From assembly GCA_018402545.1 (NCBI GenBank), contig JAGYIL010000004.1, positions 124,001 through 188,000 on the forward strand: a DNA stretch of 64,000 nucleotides. The letters run 5' to 3'. How positions within the stretch are numbered: the stretch's first letter is position 1; each line of letters begins with the position of its first letter. The translations under genes and the position numbers were made by a program. This DNA is from Saccharospirillum sp. (lineage in GTDB: Bacteria > Pseudomonadota > Gammaproteobacteria > Pseudomonadales > Natronospirillaceae). The notes under the pieces were generated by a model that saw nothing but the letters and a program-made list of their open reading frames with translations, had not been told where the DNA came from and searched no databases. This document shows positions 53,517 to 63,230 of the stretch, one piece after another.

Positions 53517-53643
53517 GGCTGTGCTCCATCGGGGTGCTTTCATACCGCACACTTATTGTGCAGCGCTCCAAATCAGTGCATCACAACTCGGTATGTGACG
53601 CAGTTCAATAGCTAACTGCTTGATATTAAAGGGTTAGTCGAGT

Positions 53644-53659
53644 TGGCACGGGCTTCGCT
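53644..53659 (+). promoter_or_regulatory. Sigma-54 promoter of glnK-amtB
   Basis: TGGCACGGGCTTCGCT matches the -24/-12 layout GG-N10-GC exactly. It lies about 150 bp upstream of the glnK ATG. Sigma-54 control through NtrC is usual for glnK-amtB under nitrogen limitation; no strong NtrC palindrome was identified. Confidence 0.75.
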
Positions 53660-53678
53660 ATAGACCCTCCACGGATGA

Positions 53679-54149
<471 letters not shown>

Positions 54150-54179
54150 GCCGGGTTGACTAACGGGAGAGACTGAACA

Positions 54180-55394
54180 ATGAACGAATTGACGCAAGTA
54201 CAATACGCACTCGATACCTTTTACTTTCTGATCTGCGGCGCTCTGGTGATGTGGATGGCCGCGGGCTTCTCCATGCTCGAAGCCGGCCTGGTCCGCGCCA
54301 AGAACACCACAGAAATTCTGACCAAGAACGTGGCGCTGTATTCCATTTCCTGCACCATGTACCTGATCTGCGGTTACGCCATCATGTACGACGGTGGCCT
54401 GTTCCTGACCGGCATTACTGAAATTGGCGACGGCTACTACTCACCGTCTTCCGACTTCTTCTTCCAGGTGGTGTTTGTTGCCACGGCCATGTCGATCATC
54501 TCCGGTGCAGTTGCCGAGCGGATGAAGCTGTGGGCCTTCCTGGTGTTTGCCGTTGTGATGACCGGCGTGATCTACCCGCTGGAAGGTTCCTGGACCTGGG
54601 GTGGTCAGGCCGTGTTTGGCATGTACACCCTGGGCGACCTGGGCTTCAGTGACTTCGCTGGCTCTGGCATCGTGCACATGGCAGGCGCGTCTGCTGCACT
54701 GGCCGGTGTTCTGCTGCTAGGTGCTCGTAAGGGCAAATATGGCAAGAGCGGCGAAATCAATGCCATTCCGGGCTCCAACCTGCCGCTGGCTACCCTGGGT
54801 ACCTTTATCCTGTGGATGGGCTGGTTCGGCTTCAACGGCGGTTCCGTACTGAAAGTGGCTGACGCCGAAAGCGCCAACGCCGTTGCCCTGGTGTTCCTGA
54901 ACACCAACGCTGCTGCCGCTGGTGGGTCTGTTGCCGCCCTGATCCTGGCACGCCTGTGGTTCAAGAAAGCGGACCTGACCATGGCTCTGAACGGTGCCCT
55001 GGCTGGCCTGGTTGCCATTACCGCTGAACCTTCAACACCAACCCCGCTGGTCGCCACGCTGTTTGGTGCCCTGGGTGGCCTGGTTGTGGTCTTCAGCATC
55101 GTGACACTCGACAAGATGAAGATTGACGATCCTGTTGGTGCCATCTCTGTTCATGGTGTCGTGGGTCTGCTGGGTCTGTTGCTGGTGCCGTTCACCAACG
55201 ATGGTGCAACCTTCACCGGCCAGATCATCGGCGCGCTGACCATCTTCATCTGGGTATTCGTTGCCTCACTGGTTGTCTGGGGAATCCTCAAGGCGGTTAT
55301 GGGCATTCGTGTCACCGAGGAAGAAGAATACGAAGGCGTCGACATTGCCGAGTGCGGCATGGACGCTTACCCGGAATTCACCGGCTCCAAGTGA
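54180..55394 (+). CDS. amtB: Ammonium transporter AmtB
   Basis: Inner-membrane ammonium channel of 404 residues with 11 hydrophobic segments. Family blocks are AGFSMLEAGLVRAKNT, GAVAERMKLWAF, the ammonium-site Trp/Phe region GGSWTW-like LEGSWTWGGQAVF, GIVHMAGASAALAG, GTFILWMGWFGFNGGS and VHGVVGLLGLLL with the twin-His region. No cleavable N-terminal signal is needed in this branch. It is coupled to glnK, and a strong terminator follows. Confidence 0.96.
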   Translation: MNELTQVQYALDTFYFLICGALVMWMAAGFSMLEAGLVRAKNTTEILTKNVALYSISCTMYLICGYAIMYDGGLFLTGITEIGDGYYSPSSDFFFQVVFVATAMSIISGAVAERMKLWAFLVFAVVMTGVIYPLEGSWTWGGQAVFGMYTLGDLGFSDFAGSGIVHMAGASAALAGVLLLGARKGKYGKSGEINAIPGSNLPLATLGTFILWMGWFGFNGGSVLKVADAESANAVALVFLNTNAAAAGGSVAALILARLWFKKADLTMALNGALAGLVAITAEPSTPTPLVATLFGALGGLVVVFSIVTLDKMKIDDPVGAISVHGVVGLLGLLLVPFTNDGATFTGQIIGALTIFIWVFVASLVVWGILKAVMGIRVTEEEEYEGVDIAECGMDAYPEFTGSK

Positions 55395-55419
55395 TCTCCG
55401 GCAAGTTGATCTAAACTCC

Positions 55420-55443
55420 AAAAGGGCCTTCGGGCCCTTTTTT
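55420..55443 (+). terminator. Rho-independent terminator of glnK-amtB
   Basis: AAAAGGGCC-TTCG-GGCCC TTTT with a UUCG tetraloop and a run of six T, 26 bp after the amtB stop. Confidence 0.92.
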
Positions 55444-55507
55444 GTTGGCGGCTATACTGAGCGCCGGTTTTGACAGGTGTTTGAAATCTGCTTAACTTGA
55501 ATTGTGA

Positions 55508-55912
<405 letters not shown>

Positions 55913-56052
55913 CGTCTCATTTTGCATTAGGCCGGTCCGCTGCCTGACTGTTTCCCCTGGTTAGGTATTAACGGCTGCCTGTTTTGCTGCAGTACCTCGC
56001 CGTTCCCCCTGAGCCTGTTTGGAGGTATGACAAACCACCGGTTAAACCCTGG

Positions 56053-56184
56053 CCCCAAGGGGGTTCGACAGGCTCACCCCGAACGGAATGGTGCACGGCG
56101 ACCGCAACTACACCCTTAACGGAATTAGCAGGTGGTACTCAACACCACCCCCGTTCGCCCTGAGCTTGTCGAAGGGTCCCGGGG
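56053..56184. repeat. Inverted repeat element R3 (TTCGACA family, opposite orientation)
   Basis: Arms CCCCAAGGGGGTTCGACAGG-CTCACCCCGAACGG and CCGTTCGCCCTGAGCTTGTC-GAAGGGTCCCGGGG, here with a longer spacer (about 65 bp) than R1 and R2 and in reverse order of the two arm types. It fills most of the gap between the convergent second PII gene and pspF and ends eight bases before the pspF stop. Confidence 0.75.
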
Positions 56185-56191
56185 AAACTGT

Positions 56192-57202
56192 TTAATCACG
56201 AAACCGGCCCCCAGCCTTTTTCTCTATCAACCCATGCTTACGCAACTGGCTGCGAAACTGATGGTAACTAAGCCCCAGCGCTTCAGCCGCCCGCCCCTGG
56301 TGGCGGCCATTGGCATCCAGTGCGCCCTCCAGTAATGCCACTTCGTAACGACTGACCTGTTCACTGAAACTCTCGCCCGGGTTGGCTGAAAAGCCAGTCT
56401 CTGTTCTCTCCGGTGCGGGTTGCCAGGGTGAGTGAAAGGGGTCGAGCACCAGGTCGTCGATGGGTTCGGCTTCATTGCCCCAGCGGTAAACACTGCGCTC
56501 GATGGCGTTTTTGAGTTCGCGGACATTACCGTAGAAGGGGTGTCTGGTTAGCTGCTCCAGTGCCCGGCCGGTAAACCCCGGAAAGACCTCCCAGCCCAGT
56601 TCACTGCTCATCTGAATGCCGAATTGATCGGCAAGCAGGGTGATGTCGTCGTGGCGGTGGCGCAGTGGCGGCAGGGTGAGTACGTCGAAGGCGAGGCGGT
56701 CGAGCAGGTCGGCGCGGAAGCGGCCTTCTGCGGCGAGCCCCGGCAGGTGTTCGTTGGTGGCGGCGATGATGCGAACGTCGACGGTCAGGGTTTGCTGGCC
56801 GCCGAGGCGTTCGAATTCGCCGTATTCGATCAGCCGCAGCAATTTTTCCTGTAACGCCTGCGACATGTTGCCCACTTCATCCAGAAACAGGGTGCCTTCG
56901 TGCGCGCGCTCGAAGCGGCCTTTATGCAGCCGGGTAGCGCCAGTAAAGGCGCCGGGTTCGTAGCCGAACAGGTCGGCATCGAGCAGGGATTCGCTGATGG
57001 CGCCGCAGTTGATTTTCAGAAACGGCTGTTGCCAGCGTTGCGACAGAAAATGCAGCCGTTCGGCGATCAGTTCCTTGCCCGTACCCCGTTCGCCGATGAC
57101 CAGTACAGGGCGGTTGAGCGGGGCGACCTGGGATACCCGGTCTAACAGGTCAGACAGGGCCGGGCTTTCGCCAAGGATTCGCTGTGGGCTGCGCTCGGTC
57201 AT
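56192..57202 (-). CDS. pspF: Phage shock protein operon transcriptional activator PspF
   Basis: Sigma-54 enhancer-binding protein of 336 residues without a receiver domain. The AAA+ domain has Walker A GERGTGKE (37-44), GAFTGA (84-89) for sigma-54 contact, Walker B TLFLDEVGNM, and the second region FYGNVRELKNAIERSVYRW. A Fis-type helix-turn-helix ends the protein (GRAAEALGLSYHQFRSQLRKHG). In E. coli PspA inhibits PspF until membrane stress releases it. It is divergent from the psp operon, whose sigma-54 promoter is at 57321. Confidence 0.94.
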   Translation of the reverse strand: MTERSPQRILGESPALSDLLDRVSQVAPLNRPVLVIGERGTGKELIAERLHFLSQRWQQPFLKINCGAISESLLDADLFGYEPGAFTGATRLHKGRFERAHEGTLFLDEVGNMSQALQEKLLRLIEYGEFERLGGQQTLTVDVRIIAATNEHLPGLAAEGRFRADLLDRLAFDVLTLPPLRHRHDDITLLADQFGIQMSSELGWEVFPGFTGRALEQLTRHPFYGNVRELKNAIERSVYRWGNEAEPIDDLVLDPFHSPWQPAPERTETGFSANPGESFSEQVSRYEVALLEGALDANGRHQGRAAEALGLSYHQFRSQLRKHGLIEKKAGGRFRD

Positions 57203-57320
57203 GTCTTTTCTCGATATATTGGTTTATATGGCTAAATAAATTAGCCCTGGAGGCTAATAAAGTCTAGCGCTGTGTGAGGTGAAATCCATAAAGTTGCTAT
57301 AAATCAATGGGTTACCGACT

Positions 57321-57336
57321 TGGCACGGTATCTGTA
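57321..57336 (+). promoter_or_regulatory. Sigma-54 promoter of the psp operon
   Basis: TGGCACGGTATCTGTA has the -24 GG and the -12 dinucleotide at N10 spacing; the -12 is GT where the consensus has GC, which is tolerable in psp promoters. It lies about 90 bp before the small ORF at 57410 and is preceded by the divergent pspF gene, so PspF enhancer sites are expected in 57203-57310. Confidence 0.7.
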
Positions 57337-57409
57337 ATAGCAATGGTGTAACGCAACCAATCACTGACGATTTGCTGTAGCCAGGGATTATCAGGCAGAG
57401 GGACACACC

Positions 57410-57577
57410 ATGTTTATGTTGAACCCGCGCGCACCACTGTATATGGGCATGATTACGCTGAGCAGCGCCCTGGCCGTCGTGACGCACCTGGGCATCGGAA
57501 TATTGACGTTCGTCTGGATGACCTTGCTCTACGAGAGCATTACGCATCTGTTCGGGCGGTCGTCCGACGAACGCTAG
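57410..57577 (+). CDS. Small membrane protein at the head of the psp operon
   Basis: A 55-codon frame (MFMLNPRAPLY...) too short for common cut-offs. AGAGGGA lies 7 bases upstream of the ATG. Residues about 9-41 are hydrophobic (LYMGMITLSSALAVV and IGILTFVWMTLLY) and give one or two membrane helices, with a charged C-terminal tail (GRSSDER). It is the first gene after the sigma-54 promoter and ends 65 bp before pspA, so it should be induced with pspA during envelope stress. It could be a PspD/PspG-like factor, but the sequence does not match what I remember of either. Confidence 0.6.
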   Translation: MFMLNPRAPLYMGMITLSSALAVVTHLGIGILTFVWMTLLYESITHLFGRSSDER

Positions 57578-57642
57578 AACAACGCTGGACGCTTGTTTCA
57601 GCCAGCTTAGTTAAGACTATTTGGTAATCAGGAGTACGAGCT

Positions 57643-58317
57643 ATGGGTATATTTTCAAGACTGACCGACATCATTAATTCCAATCTGACCGCCTTACTGG
57701 ACCGGGCTGAAGATCCGCAGAAGATGATTCGGCTGATCATTCAGGAAATGGAAGAAACGCTGGTGGAAGTGCGCAGCAGTTCTGCGCGTATCATTGCCGA
57801 CAAGAAAGACGCCCAGCGCCGGCTCGACCGCTTGCATGCGGAAGTGGCTGAATGGGAAGCCAAGGCGACCCTGGCGCTGGAGAAAAACCGTGAGGATCTG
57901 GCTCGTGCTGCGCTGGCGGAAAAACAGGTCTTACAGGAAGAAGAGGCTATTATTGAGCAGGAATTCAAGGCGCTGGATGAGCATCTGAAGCAGTTGTCCG
58001 GAGAGATCGGGCAGTTGCAGCAGAAGCTGACCGACGCCAAAGCGAAGCAGAAGTCCATGGTTATGCGGCATCAGACGGTGTCGACGCGTCGCCGGGCGAA
58101 AGAGCAACTGTCGCGCGAGTCGCTGCAGGATGCCTTTGACAAGTTCGAGCGCTACGAACGCCGCATGGATTCGATGGAAAGCGAGATCGAAGCGATGGAT
58201 TTGGGCAAGAGCGACCGCACAGATCTGGCCGGCGAAATCGACAGCCTGGTTCGGGACGACAGCATCAATCTTGAGCTGGAACGCCTCAAGGCAAAAATGA
58301 AAAATCGCCCGGAATAA
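57643..58317 (+). CDS. pspA: Phage shock protein A
   Basis: Peripheral membrane-binding coiled-coil protein of 224 residues. It starts MGIFSRLTDIINSNLTALLDRAEDPQKMIRLIIQEME, the conserved PspA/IM30 N-terminus with its amphipathic helix. Long coiled coils follow (ARIIADKKDAQRRLDRLHAEVAEWEAKA, EEEAIIEQEFKALDEHLKQLSGEI and AMDLGKSDRTDLAGEIDSL). It protects damaged inner membranes and inhibits PspF. It is preceded by the 55-codon gene and followed by pspB and pspC. Confidence 0.95.
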   Translation: MGIFSRLTDIINSNLTALLDRAEDPQKMIRLIIQEMEETLVEVRSSSARIIADKKDAQRRLDRLHAEVAEWEAKATLALEKNREDLARAALAEKQVLQEEEAIIEQEFKALDEHLKQLSGEIGQLQQKLTDAKAKQKSMVMRHQTVSTRRRAKEQLSRESLQDAFDKFERYERRMDSMESEIEAMDLGKSDRTDLAGEIDSLVRDDSINLELERLKAKMKNRPE

Positions 58318-58366
58318 TACTGAGCCGCGGGCCGGCCTGATTGGTTGGCCTACAAGGAGTTAAGGC

Positions 58367-58600
58367 ATGCATTTCTTTGAATTCTTGTTTGTCCCAACCA
58401 TTCTGTTTTTGGTAGTGGTGATGCCAATCTGGCTGGTGCTGGACTATCGCCACAAGGGGCGAACCCGACAGGGGCTGTCTGAGGATGACCAGGTTAAGTT
58501 GGATGACCTGCTGCGCACCCTCGATAAGGTTGTCGACCGGGTCGATGCCCTGGAAGGTATTTTGGATGAACGCAGCCCCCGCTGGAAGCGGGAACGCTGA
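58367..58600 (+). CDS. pspB: Phage shock protein B
   Basis: A 77-residue protein with an N-terminal TM (FVPTILFLVVVMPIWLVLDYRH, containing the PIWLxLxY motif of the family) and a C-terminal coiled coil (DQVKLDDLLRTLDKVVDRVDALEGILDER). It ends SPRWKRER as PspB proteins do. PspB acts with PspC to relieve PspA inhibition of PspF. It lies between pspA (49-bp gap) and pspC (18-bp gap). Confidence 0.93.
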   Translation: MHFFEFLFVPTILFLVVVMPIWLVLDYRHKGRTRQGLSEDDQVKLDDLLRTLDKVVDRVDALEGILDERSPRWKRER

Positions 58601-58618
58601 TACGTCGGAGAGACTCTA

Positions 58619-59056
58619 ATGACTAAGAAAGAATTCTGGCAGCGTCGCCGCGAAGGCTTCGGCATGAACCTGTACCGGAACAAGAAAGACGGCTGGCTCG
58701 GCGGTGTTTGTGCGGGTCTGGCCGACCACTTTAACATTGAACCCTGGATTGCCCGGTTGATCGTGGTGGCGGGATTTATGTTTTTTGGATTCCTGACCAT
58801 GCTGGCCTACATCGGCGCCTGTGTCGCCATGGCACCTCGTCCCAAAGGCCCGGTGCAACAGGAATACCAGTACGACGAGAACAGCCATCAGGACCGGCCG
58901 CGGAACCTGTTTCGCTATGGTGAAAGCCCCAGCGAACGGCTCAGTACGGCTCAGGAGCGTCTGAACCGTGTGCTGAGCCGGGTCGAACGAATGGAGCAGT
59001 ATGTGACCTCCAGGCGCTACGAACTGGACCGGGAATTCTCCAGAATTCAGGATTAA
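58619..59056 (+). CDS. pspC: Phage shock protein C
   Basis: A 145-residue membrane sensor. The PspC domain is seen in LYRNKKDGWLGGVCAGLADHFNIEPWIARLIVVAGFMFFGFLTML, with one TM that may be polytopic. A C-terminal coiled coil follows (ERLSTAQERLNRVLSRVERMEQYVTSRRYELDREF). It partners PspB in sensing envelope stress. It is the fourth gene of the operon. Confidence 0.93.
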   Translation: MTKKEFWQRRREGFGMNLYRNKKDGWLGGVCAGLADHFNIEPWIARLIVVAGFMFFGFLTMLAYIGACVAMAPRPKGPVQQEYQYDENSHQDRPRNLFRYGESPSERLSTAQERLNRVLSRVERMEQYVTSRRYELDREFSRIQD

Positions 59057-59145
59057 CGGGCATGGCAGTCTGACTGGCCCGTGCCCGTGCATTGCGGTAA
59101 AGTGCGGCCAGTCCATTCAAGCCCGTCTGCCAAAGAGAATCCACT

Positions 59146-59700
59146 GTGTCGAACCGCCCCGATGATCCGCCAGCCGACCGCGCCCCGGTCACCGGCTGGC
59201 GCGATACCATACGCCGGCCCACCTTCTGGGTTGTGGTCGTTTTACTGGTCGGCTTTGTCTATCTGCAATGGCCGACCCGCCTGAAACCAGTTGATCAGCC
59301 CGACTACGTGACGACCACGATCGACGACGCCATTGTCGTTGAATGGGAAGCTCCGCCCAGTGCCCAGCCGGATGCGGACAACGACGCCTGGTTTTTACGG
59401 CGCCGGGGGATGGATTTTCTGGTGCAAACCGGCGATCTGACTCAGCCTCTGCCCGAATTGGCAGGCCGCATGCTGGAGATTGACCGCGAGCAAGTGGCGG
59501 GAAGCGTATACGAGCCACTGCAAAGCAGTGCATCGACCGCCCGCTACGCTCTGTTTGACGCCGAAAACCGGATTCAACGCCACCGGCTCTATGCGGTCGA
59601 CTCAGGCTGGGTAAAAATATCGGTCTTGTACAAAGGCCAGAATGAAGAGCGTGAAGCCCGGGCTCAGCGGTTTATGAACCGGGTTACGCCTCTGCAATGA
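59146..59700 (+). CDS. Single-pass membrane protein downstream of pspC, unknown function
   Basis: A 184-residue protein starting at GTG 59146. A short cytosolic N-terminus precedes one TM at about 26-43 (PTFWVVVVLLVGFVYLQW), and the rest (residues 45-184) is a soluble periplasmic domain with no motif known to me. It follows pspC by 89 bp on the same strand, so it may belong to the psp regulon. The start could be further in, but the TM supports this one. Confidence 0.7.
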   Translation: MSNRPDDPPADRAPVTGWRDTIRRPTFWVVVVLLVGFVYLQWPTRLKPVDQPDYVTTTIDDAIVVEWEAPPSAQPDADNDAWFLRRRGMDFLVQTGDLTQPLPELAGRMLEIDREQVAGSVYEPLQSSASTARYALFDAENRIQRHRLYAVDSGWVKISVLYKGQNEEREARAQRFMNRVTPLQ

Positions 59701-59779
59701 GCGCCTGGCTGGTGTCAGCATCTGAATAACCGCGCGCATCCTAACCAACAACAAGAAGGGTCCCGAGTGACCCCGGGGA

Positions 59780-60799
59780 ATGCCCTGCATGAACCATGAC
59801 TCCTCCTCTAAAATCTATCGCTGGGCCGTTGTAGGCACCGGTGGCATGGCCGACCAGTTTGTTGCTGATGCCCGGCACGGAAACGGCGGTGAGTTTGTCG
59901 CCGTATGCTCGCGCTCCAAGGCCAGCGCACAGACCTTTGCCGACCGCCATGGAATCGCACTGGCGTTCGACGACCTCGATACCCTGCTGGCGCGGGATGA
60001 CATCGATGTGGTTTACATCGCCAGCCCCCATACCCAGCATCGCCAGCAGGCCCTGGCGGCCATGGAGGCGGGCAAGGCCGTACTGGTCGAAAAGCCGGCC
60101 ACCGTGAACGCGGCCCAGACCAGAAGCCTGTATGAGACCGCCGAACGGTGCCAGGTGCTGTGCGTTGAGGCGCTGTGGACGCGCTTCAGTCCGGTTTACC
60201 GGTCGGTTCTGGCGGATCTGAGATCCGGCCGTATCGGCCAGGTGCGTCATTGCCAGGCCAGCTTCGGTTTTGCGGCACCGGCCGACCCGAATCATCGACT
60301 GAACGCCCCGGAACTCGCCGGTGGCGCACTGCTGGATATCGGCATTTACCCCCTGTTGTTGCCACTGGATCTGTTCGGTGCGCCTGCGGACATTGAAGGT
60401 GACGTGACGCTTGGTGTTCGCGGTGTCGACCGCTCGGCCGATCTGGTGTTGCGGTATTCAGACGGGGCGCGTGCATCACTGTCGTACAGCCTGGACTTTC
60501 CGTTGCCGACGCAGGCGACCATCAGTGGTGAAGACGGCTGGGTAGAAATCAAAGCGCCCTGGTTTGCCAGCCAGGCGGCCCGCTGGCAGGTCGGTAAGGC
60601 ACCGGTCAGTCAGCAGCAATACCCATTGCTGGGGCGCGGCTATCACTATGAATTTAGTGCGGTGAACCGCAGTCTGGCGGCTGGTTTGCAGCAATGTGAA
60701 GAACACAGCTGGGCCGATTCTCTGGCCCTGGCCGAGGTGATGGACCGCATTCGCAAGCGCTGGGGGCCGGATTACGGCGCCGAGCTGGAAGGCATCTGA
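59780..60799 (+). CDS. Gfo/Idh/MocA-family NAD(P)-dependent oxidoreductase
   Basis: A 339-residue oxidoreductase. The N-terminal Rossmann fold has WAVVGTGGMADQFVADARH (GxGxxA), IDVVYIASPHTQH and the EKP motif in VLVEKPATVNAAQ. The C-terminal sugar-binding domain follows, with ELAGGALLDIGIYPLLLPLDLFG. The start at 59780 or the Met four codons later (59789) are both possible. Members act on sugars, inositols or trans-1,2-dihydrobenzene-1,2-diol, and a GH13 glucosidase lies convergent 240 bp away. The substrate is unknown. Confidence 0.9.
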   Translation: MPCMNHDSSSKIYRWAVVGTGGMADQFVADARHGNGGEFVAVCSRSKASAQTFADRHGIALAFDDLDTLLARDDIDVVYIASPHTQHRQQALAAMEAGKAVLVEKPATVNAAQTRSLYETAERCQVLCVEALWTRFSPVYRSVLADLRSGRIGQVRHCQASFGFAAPADPNHRLNAPELAGGALLDIGIYPLLLPLDLFGAPADIEGDVTLGVRGVDRSADLVLRYSDGARASLSYSLDFPLPTQATISGEDGWVEIKAPWFASQAARWQVGKAPVSQQQYPLLGRGYHYEFSAVNRSLAAGLQQCEEHSWADSLALAEVMDRIRKRWGPDYGAELEGI

Positions 60800-61039
60800 C
60801 GGGGGTAGATGATCGTCAGGTAGTCGGTTCTCGTCGGAAAACGGGGCATGGTTGTCGCCGGTGCCAGCCAAATCGTCGGAGCAGGTTCAACCCATGCAGC
60901 CGCCTGTGAAAACCCCAGTAGAATGCCAAGTGCCAGCCCCTTGAGTGCAGGGCGGGGAAGGCGTTAGGAGCAGGGTATAGTGCGATGCTTCCGGTCGTCA
61001 GACATCGCGCTCACTTCGGTTCGTCTTCGGTTAAACCTG

Positions 61040-62737
61040 TTACGCATGGTCTGCTCCGCTAATCCGGTACACCCGTGCTTCGAAAGGCGCCAATGCTAAT
61101 GACTGGCGTGCATCGTCGGTTGGCAGATTCCCAAGCACCAGAGCCGCGCTGTCCAGTTGAACCAATGCCGGGTCGATGTCTGCGGGTCGGTCACTCAGGT
61201 TGCACAGCACAATGAAATGCTCGTCACCGCTGCGACGGTAGGCAAAAATCTGCGGGTGCTCTGCCAGCAACAAGTCATATTGCCCATAAATAAGCGTTGG
61301 GTGTTCGCGACGCAAACGAATCAGTTGCTGGTAATAAGCCAATACCGAATTCGGGTCCTGCTGTTGCGTGGCGACGTTGATATCCCGGGTATTGGGGTTT
61401 ACGGCCAGCCAGGGGGTGCCGGTGGTAAAGCCGCCGTGTTCGCTGCTGTTCCATTGCATGGGGGTGCGTGAATTATCGCGGGCGTTGTCGCGAATGCTGG
61501 TGAGAATATCCTCTTCGCCCCAGCCCTGTTCGCGGCGCTGCCGGGCCAGGTTGTGAATGGCGACGTCGTCGAATTGCTGCAATTCGGTGAAGGGGTAGTT
61601 GGTCATCCCCAGTTCCTGGCCCTGGTAAATGAAGGGCGTACCCTGCATCAGAAAATACAGGGTAGCGATGGCGGTGGCGCTTTCGCGCCAGTAACACTGG
61701 TCGTCGCCCCAGGTTGAAACAATGCGCGGTATGTCGTGATTTTCGACAAACAAGGCATTCCAGCCCTGGCCTTCCAACCCTTTTTGCCAGCGCGTCAGCA
61801 CCTGTTTCAGGTGCGGCAGGTCGAGCCCGGCAGCACCGTCGGTTTGCCAGAGTTTGAGCTGTTCGAACTGAAACAGCATGTTGAAATTGCGTTGTTCGGG
61901 CGCGACCCACTCGGGCGCCTGGTCGACGTTGACGCCATTGGCTTCGCCAACGGTCATGATGTCGTAGTGGGCAAAGGTGTTGGCGCATAGGTCACTGATG
62001 TAATCCATCACGCCGTCGACGTTCATGTGGCCGGCGGCGGAGGGCACGGTCGGCAACCCTTTGGGGTTCGGCATGTCTGGCAAACCCGGCTGCTTTCGAA
62101 TATGGGAGATGGCATCAATCCTAAAACCGTCGACGCCCTTGTCGAGCCACCAGCGCACCATGTCGTACAAGGCGGCGCGCATCTCGGTGTTTTCCCAGTT
62201 CAGGTCGGGCTGTTTGCGTGAAAACACGTGCATGAAATATTCGTCGGTCGCGGCATCGTATTCCCACACCGATTCGTTAAAAATGCTTTCCCAGTTATTG
62301 GGCGGCTGGCCATTCTTGCCTTCGCGCCAGATGTACCAGTCCCGTTTCGGGTTGGTTTTCGATGAGCGTGATTCAAGAAACCAGGGGTGTTCATCACTGC
62401 TGTGGTTCAACACCAGGTCGAGCAAAATACGCAAGCCGCGTTTGTGGGCTTCCTCCAGCAGTCGATCGAAATCAGCAAGCGTACCGAAGTCGGCCATGAT
62501 GTCCTGATAGTCACTGATGTCATACCCATTGTCGTCGTTCGGTGACGAGAAAATCGGGCACAACCAGAGCACGGTAACCCCAAGTTCCTGCAAGTAGTCG
62601 AGCTTGCTGATAATGCCGTTCAGATCACCAATGCCATCGCCATTGCTGTCCATAAAGCTGCGCGGGTAAATCTGATACACCACGGCTTCTTTCCACCAGG
62701 TGCGATCGTATGTCTGAGTTGGGAGAGCTGTATTCAA
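61040..62737 (-). CDS. GH13 alpha-glucosidase (oligo-1,6-glucosidase type)
   Basis: Cytosolic glycoside hydrolase of 565 residues without a signal peptide. It opens WWKEAVVYQIYPRSFMDSNGDGIGDLNGI, the GH13_23/30-type start. The catalytic triad is Asp208 (VDGFRIDAIS), Glu265 (TVGEANGV) and Asp335 (VENHDIPR). It also has GYDISDYQDIMADFG and SRTPMQWN. Substrates are probably maltose, isomaltose or sucrose-derived oligosaccharides. The specificity residue after the nucleophile is Ala (DAIS), typical of alpha-1,4 versus alpha-1,6 selection debates, so I leave it open. It may complete glucan use begun by the lipoprotein amylase at 19968. Confidence 0.93.
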   Translation of the reverse strand: MNTALPTQTYDRTWWKEAVVYQIYPRSFMDSNGDGIGDLNGIISKLDYLQELGVTVLWLCPIFSSPNDDNGYDISDYQDIMADFGTLADFDRLLEEAHKRGLRILLDLVLNHSSDEHPWFLESRSSKTNPKRDWYIWREGKNGQPPNNWESIFNESVWEYDAATDEYFMHVFSRKQPDLNWENTEMRAALYDMVRWWLDKGVDGFRIDAISHIRKQPGLPDMPNPKGLPTVPSAAGHMNVDGVMDYISDLCANTFAHYDIMTVGEANGVNVDQAPEWVAPEQRNFNMLFQFEQLKLWQTDGAAGLDLPHLKQVLTRWQKGLEGQGWNALFVENHDIPRIVSTWGDDQCYWRESATAIATLYFLMQGTPFIYQGQELGMTNYPFTELQQFDDVAIHNLARQRREQGWGEEDILTSIRDNARDNSRTPMQWNSSEHGGFTTGTPWLAVNPNTRDINVATQQQDPNSVLAYYQQLIRLRREHPTLIYGQYDLLLAEHPQIFAYRRSGDEHFIVLCNLSDRPADIDPALVQLDSAALVLGNLPTDDARQSLALAPFEARVYRISGADHA

Positions 62738-63230
62738 GTGGTGTTCCTGTGAGGTTATGGCGTTGCGTTTAAGTGACCGGTGATAAGAACGCGCGCAGGT
62801 TAAACAAGTTCGGGACTGTGGTTGCTTTTAACCCGTTGGCTGAAAGTCGTGCCAGACACTGGGTAGGCCTATCCGGGGTCGGGCGGAATGCCGCCCACTC
62901 AATCCTTCCATGGAGCCTAGACCGCAGCATCCCTGCTGCGGACTACCCCGGATAGGCCTACCCAGCGCCTGTCACTTGGAGCGTCATCAAATTCAACTCC
63001 GGAATTCAAATAATAGGGCCACCGGTGACTGATCTGAAAGCCAAGTTGAGCGCAGGGTAATGAAGCTGCCCCGGAAAATGAAGCCTCCATCGCTCAACCT
63101 TGTGCAGAATCAACCCCAGAAAGGGTGATATAAAGGTGCGGATCCGAAAGCGACTATTGTGAGGCGGGTCCTGAACATTTGACGCTTGAATGGTTATACT
63201 CCGGGCTCATTCATCCGTTAAGGAAGACCC
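62738..63230. other. Gene-free region with repeat P5
   Basis: About 490 bp between the divergent glucosidase start and the secreted protein start. Element P5 takes up 62859-62965 (with imperfect flanks to 62850-62974). The stretch 62980-63180 holds no reading frame or motif I can support. GGAAGACCC before 63231 is the ribosome-binding site of the next gene. Confidence 0.4.
62859..62965. repeat. Cruciform repeat element P5
   Basis: Perfect outer stem of 21 bp (CTGGGTAGGCCTATCCGGGG and its complement CCCCGGATAGGCCTACCCAG). Inside are GGGCGG-AATG-CCGCCC, the core CCATGGAGCCTAGACCG and a perfect CCGCAGCA-TCCC-TGCTGCGG hairpin. This copy has the most regular pairing and is a good model for the family. 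Confidence 0.85.
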
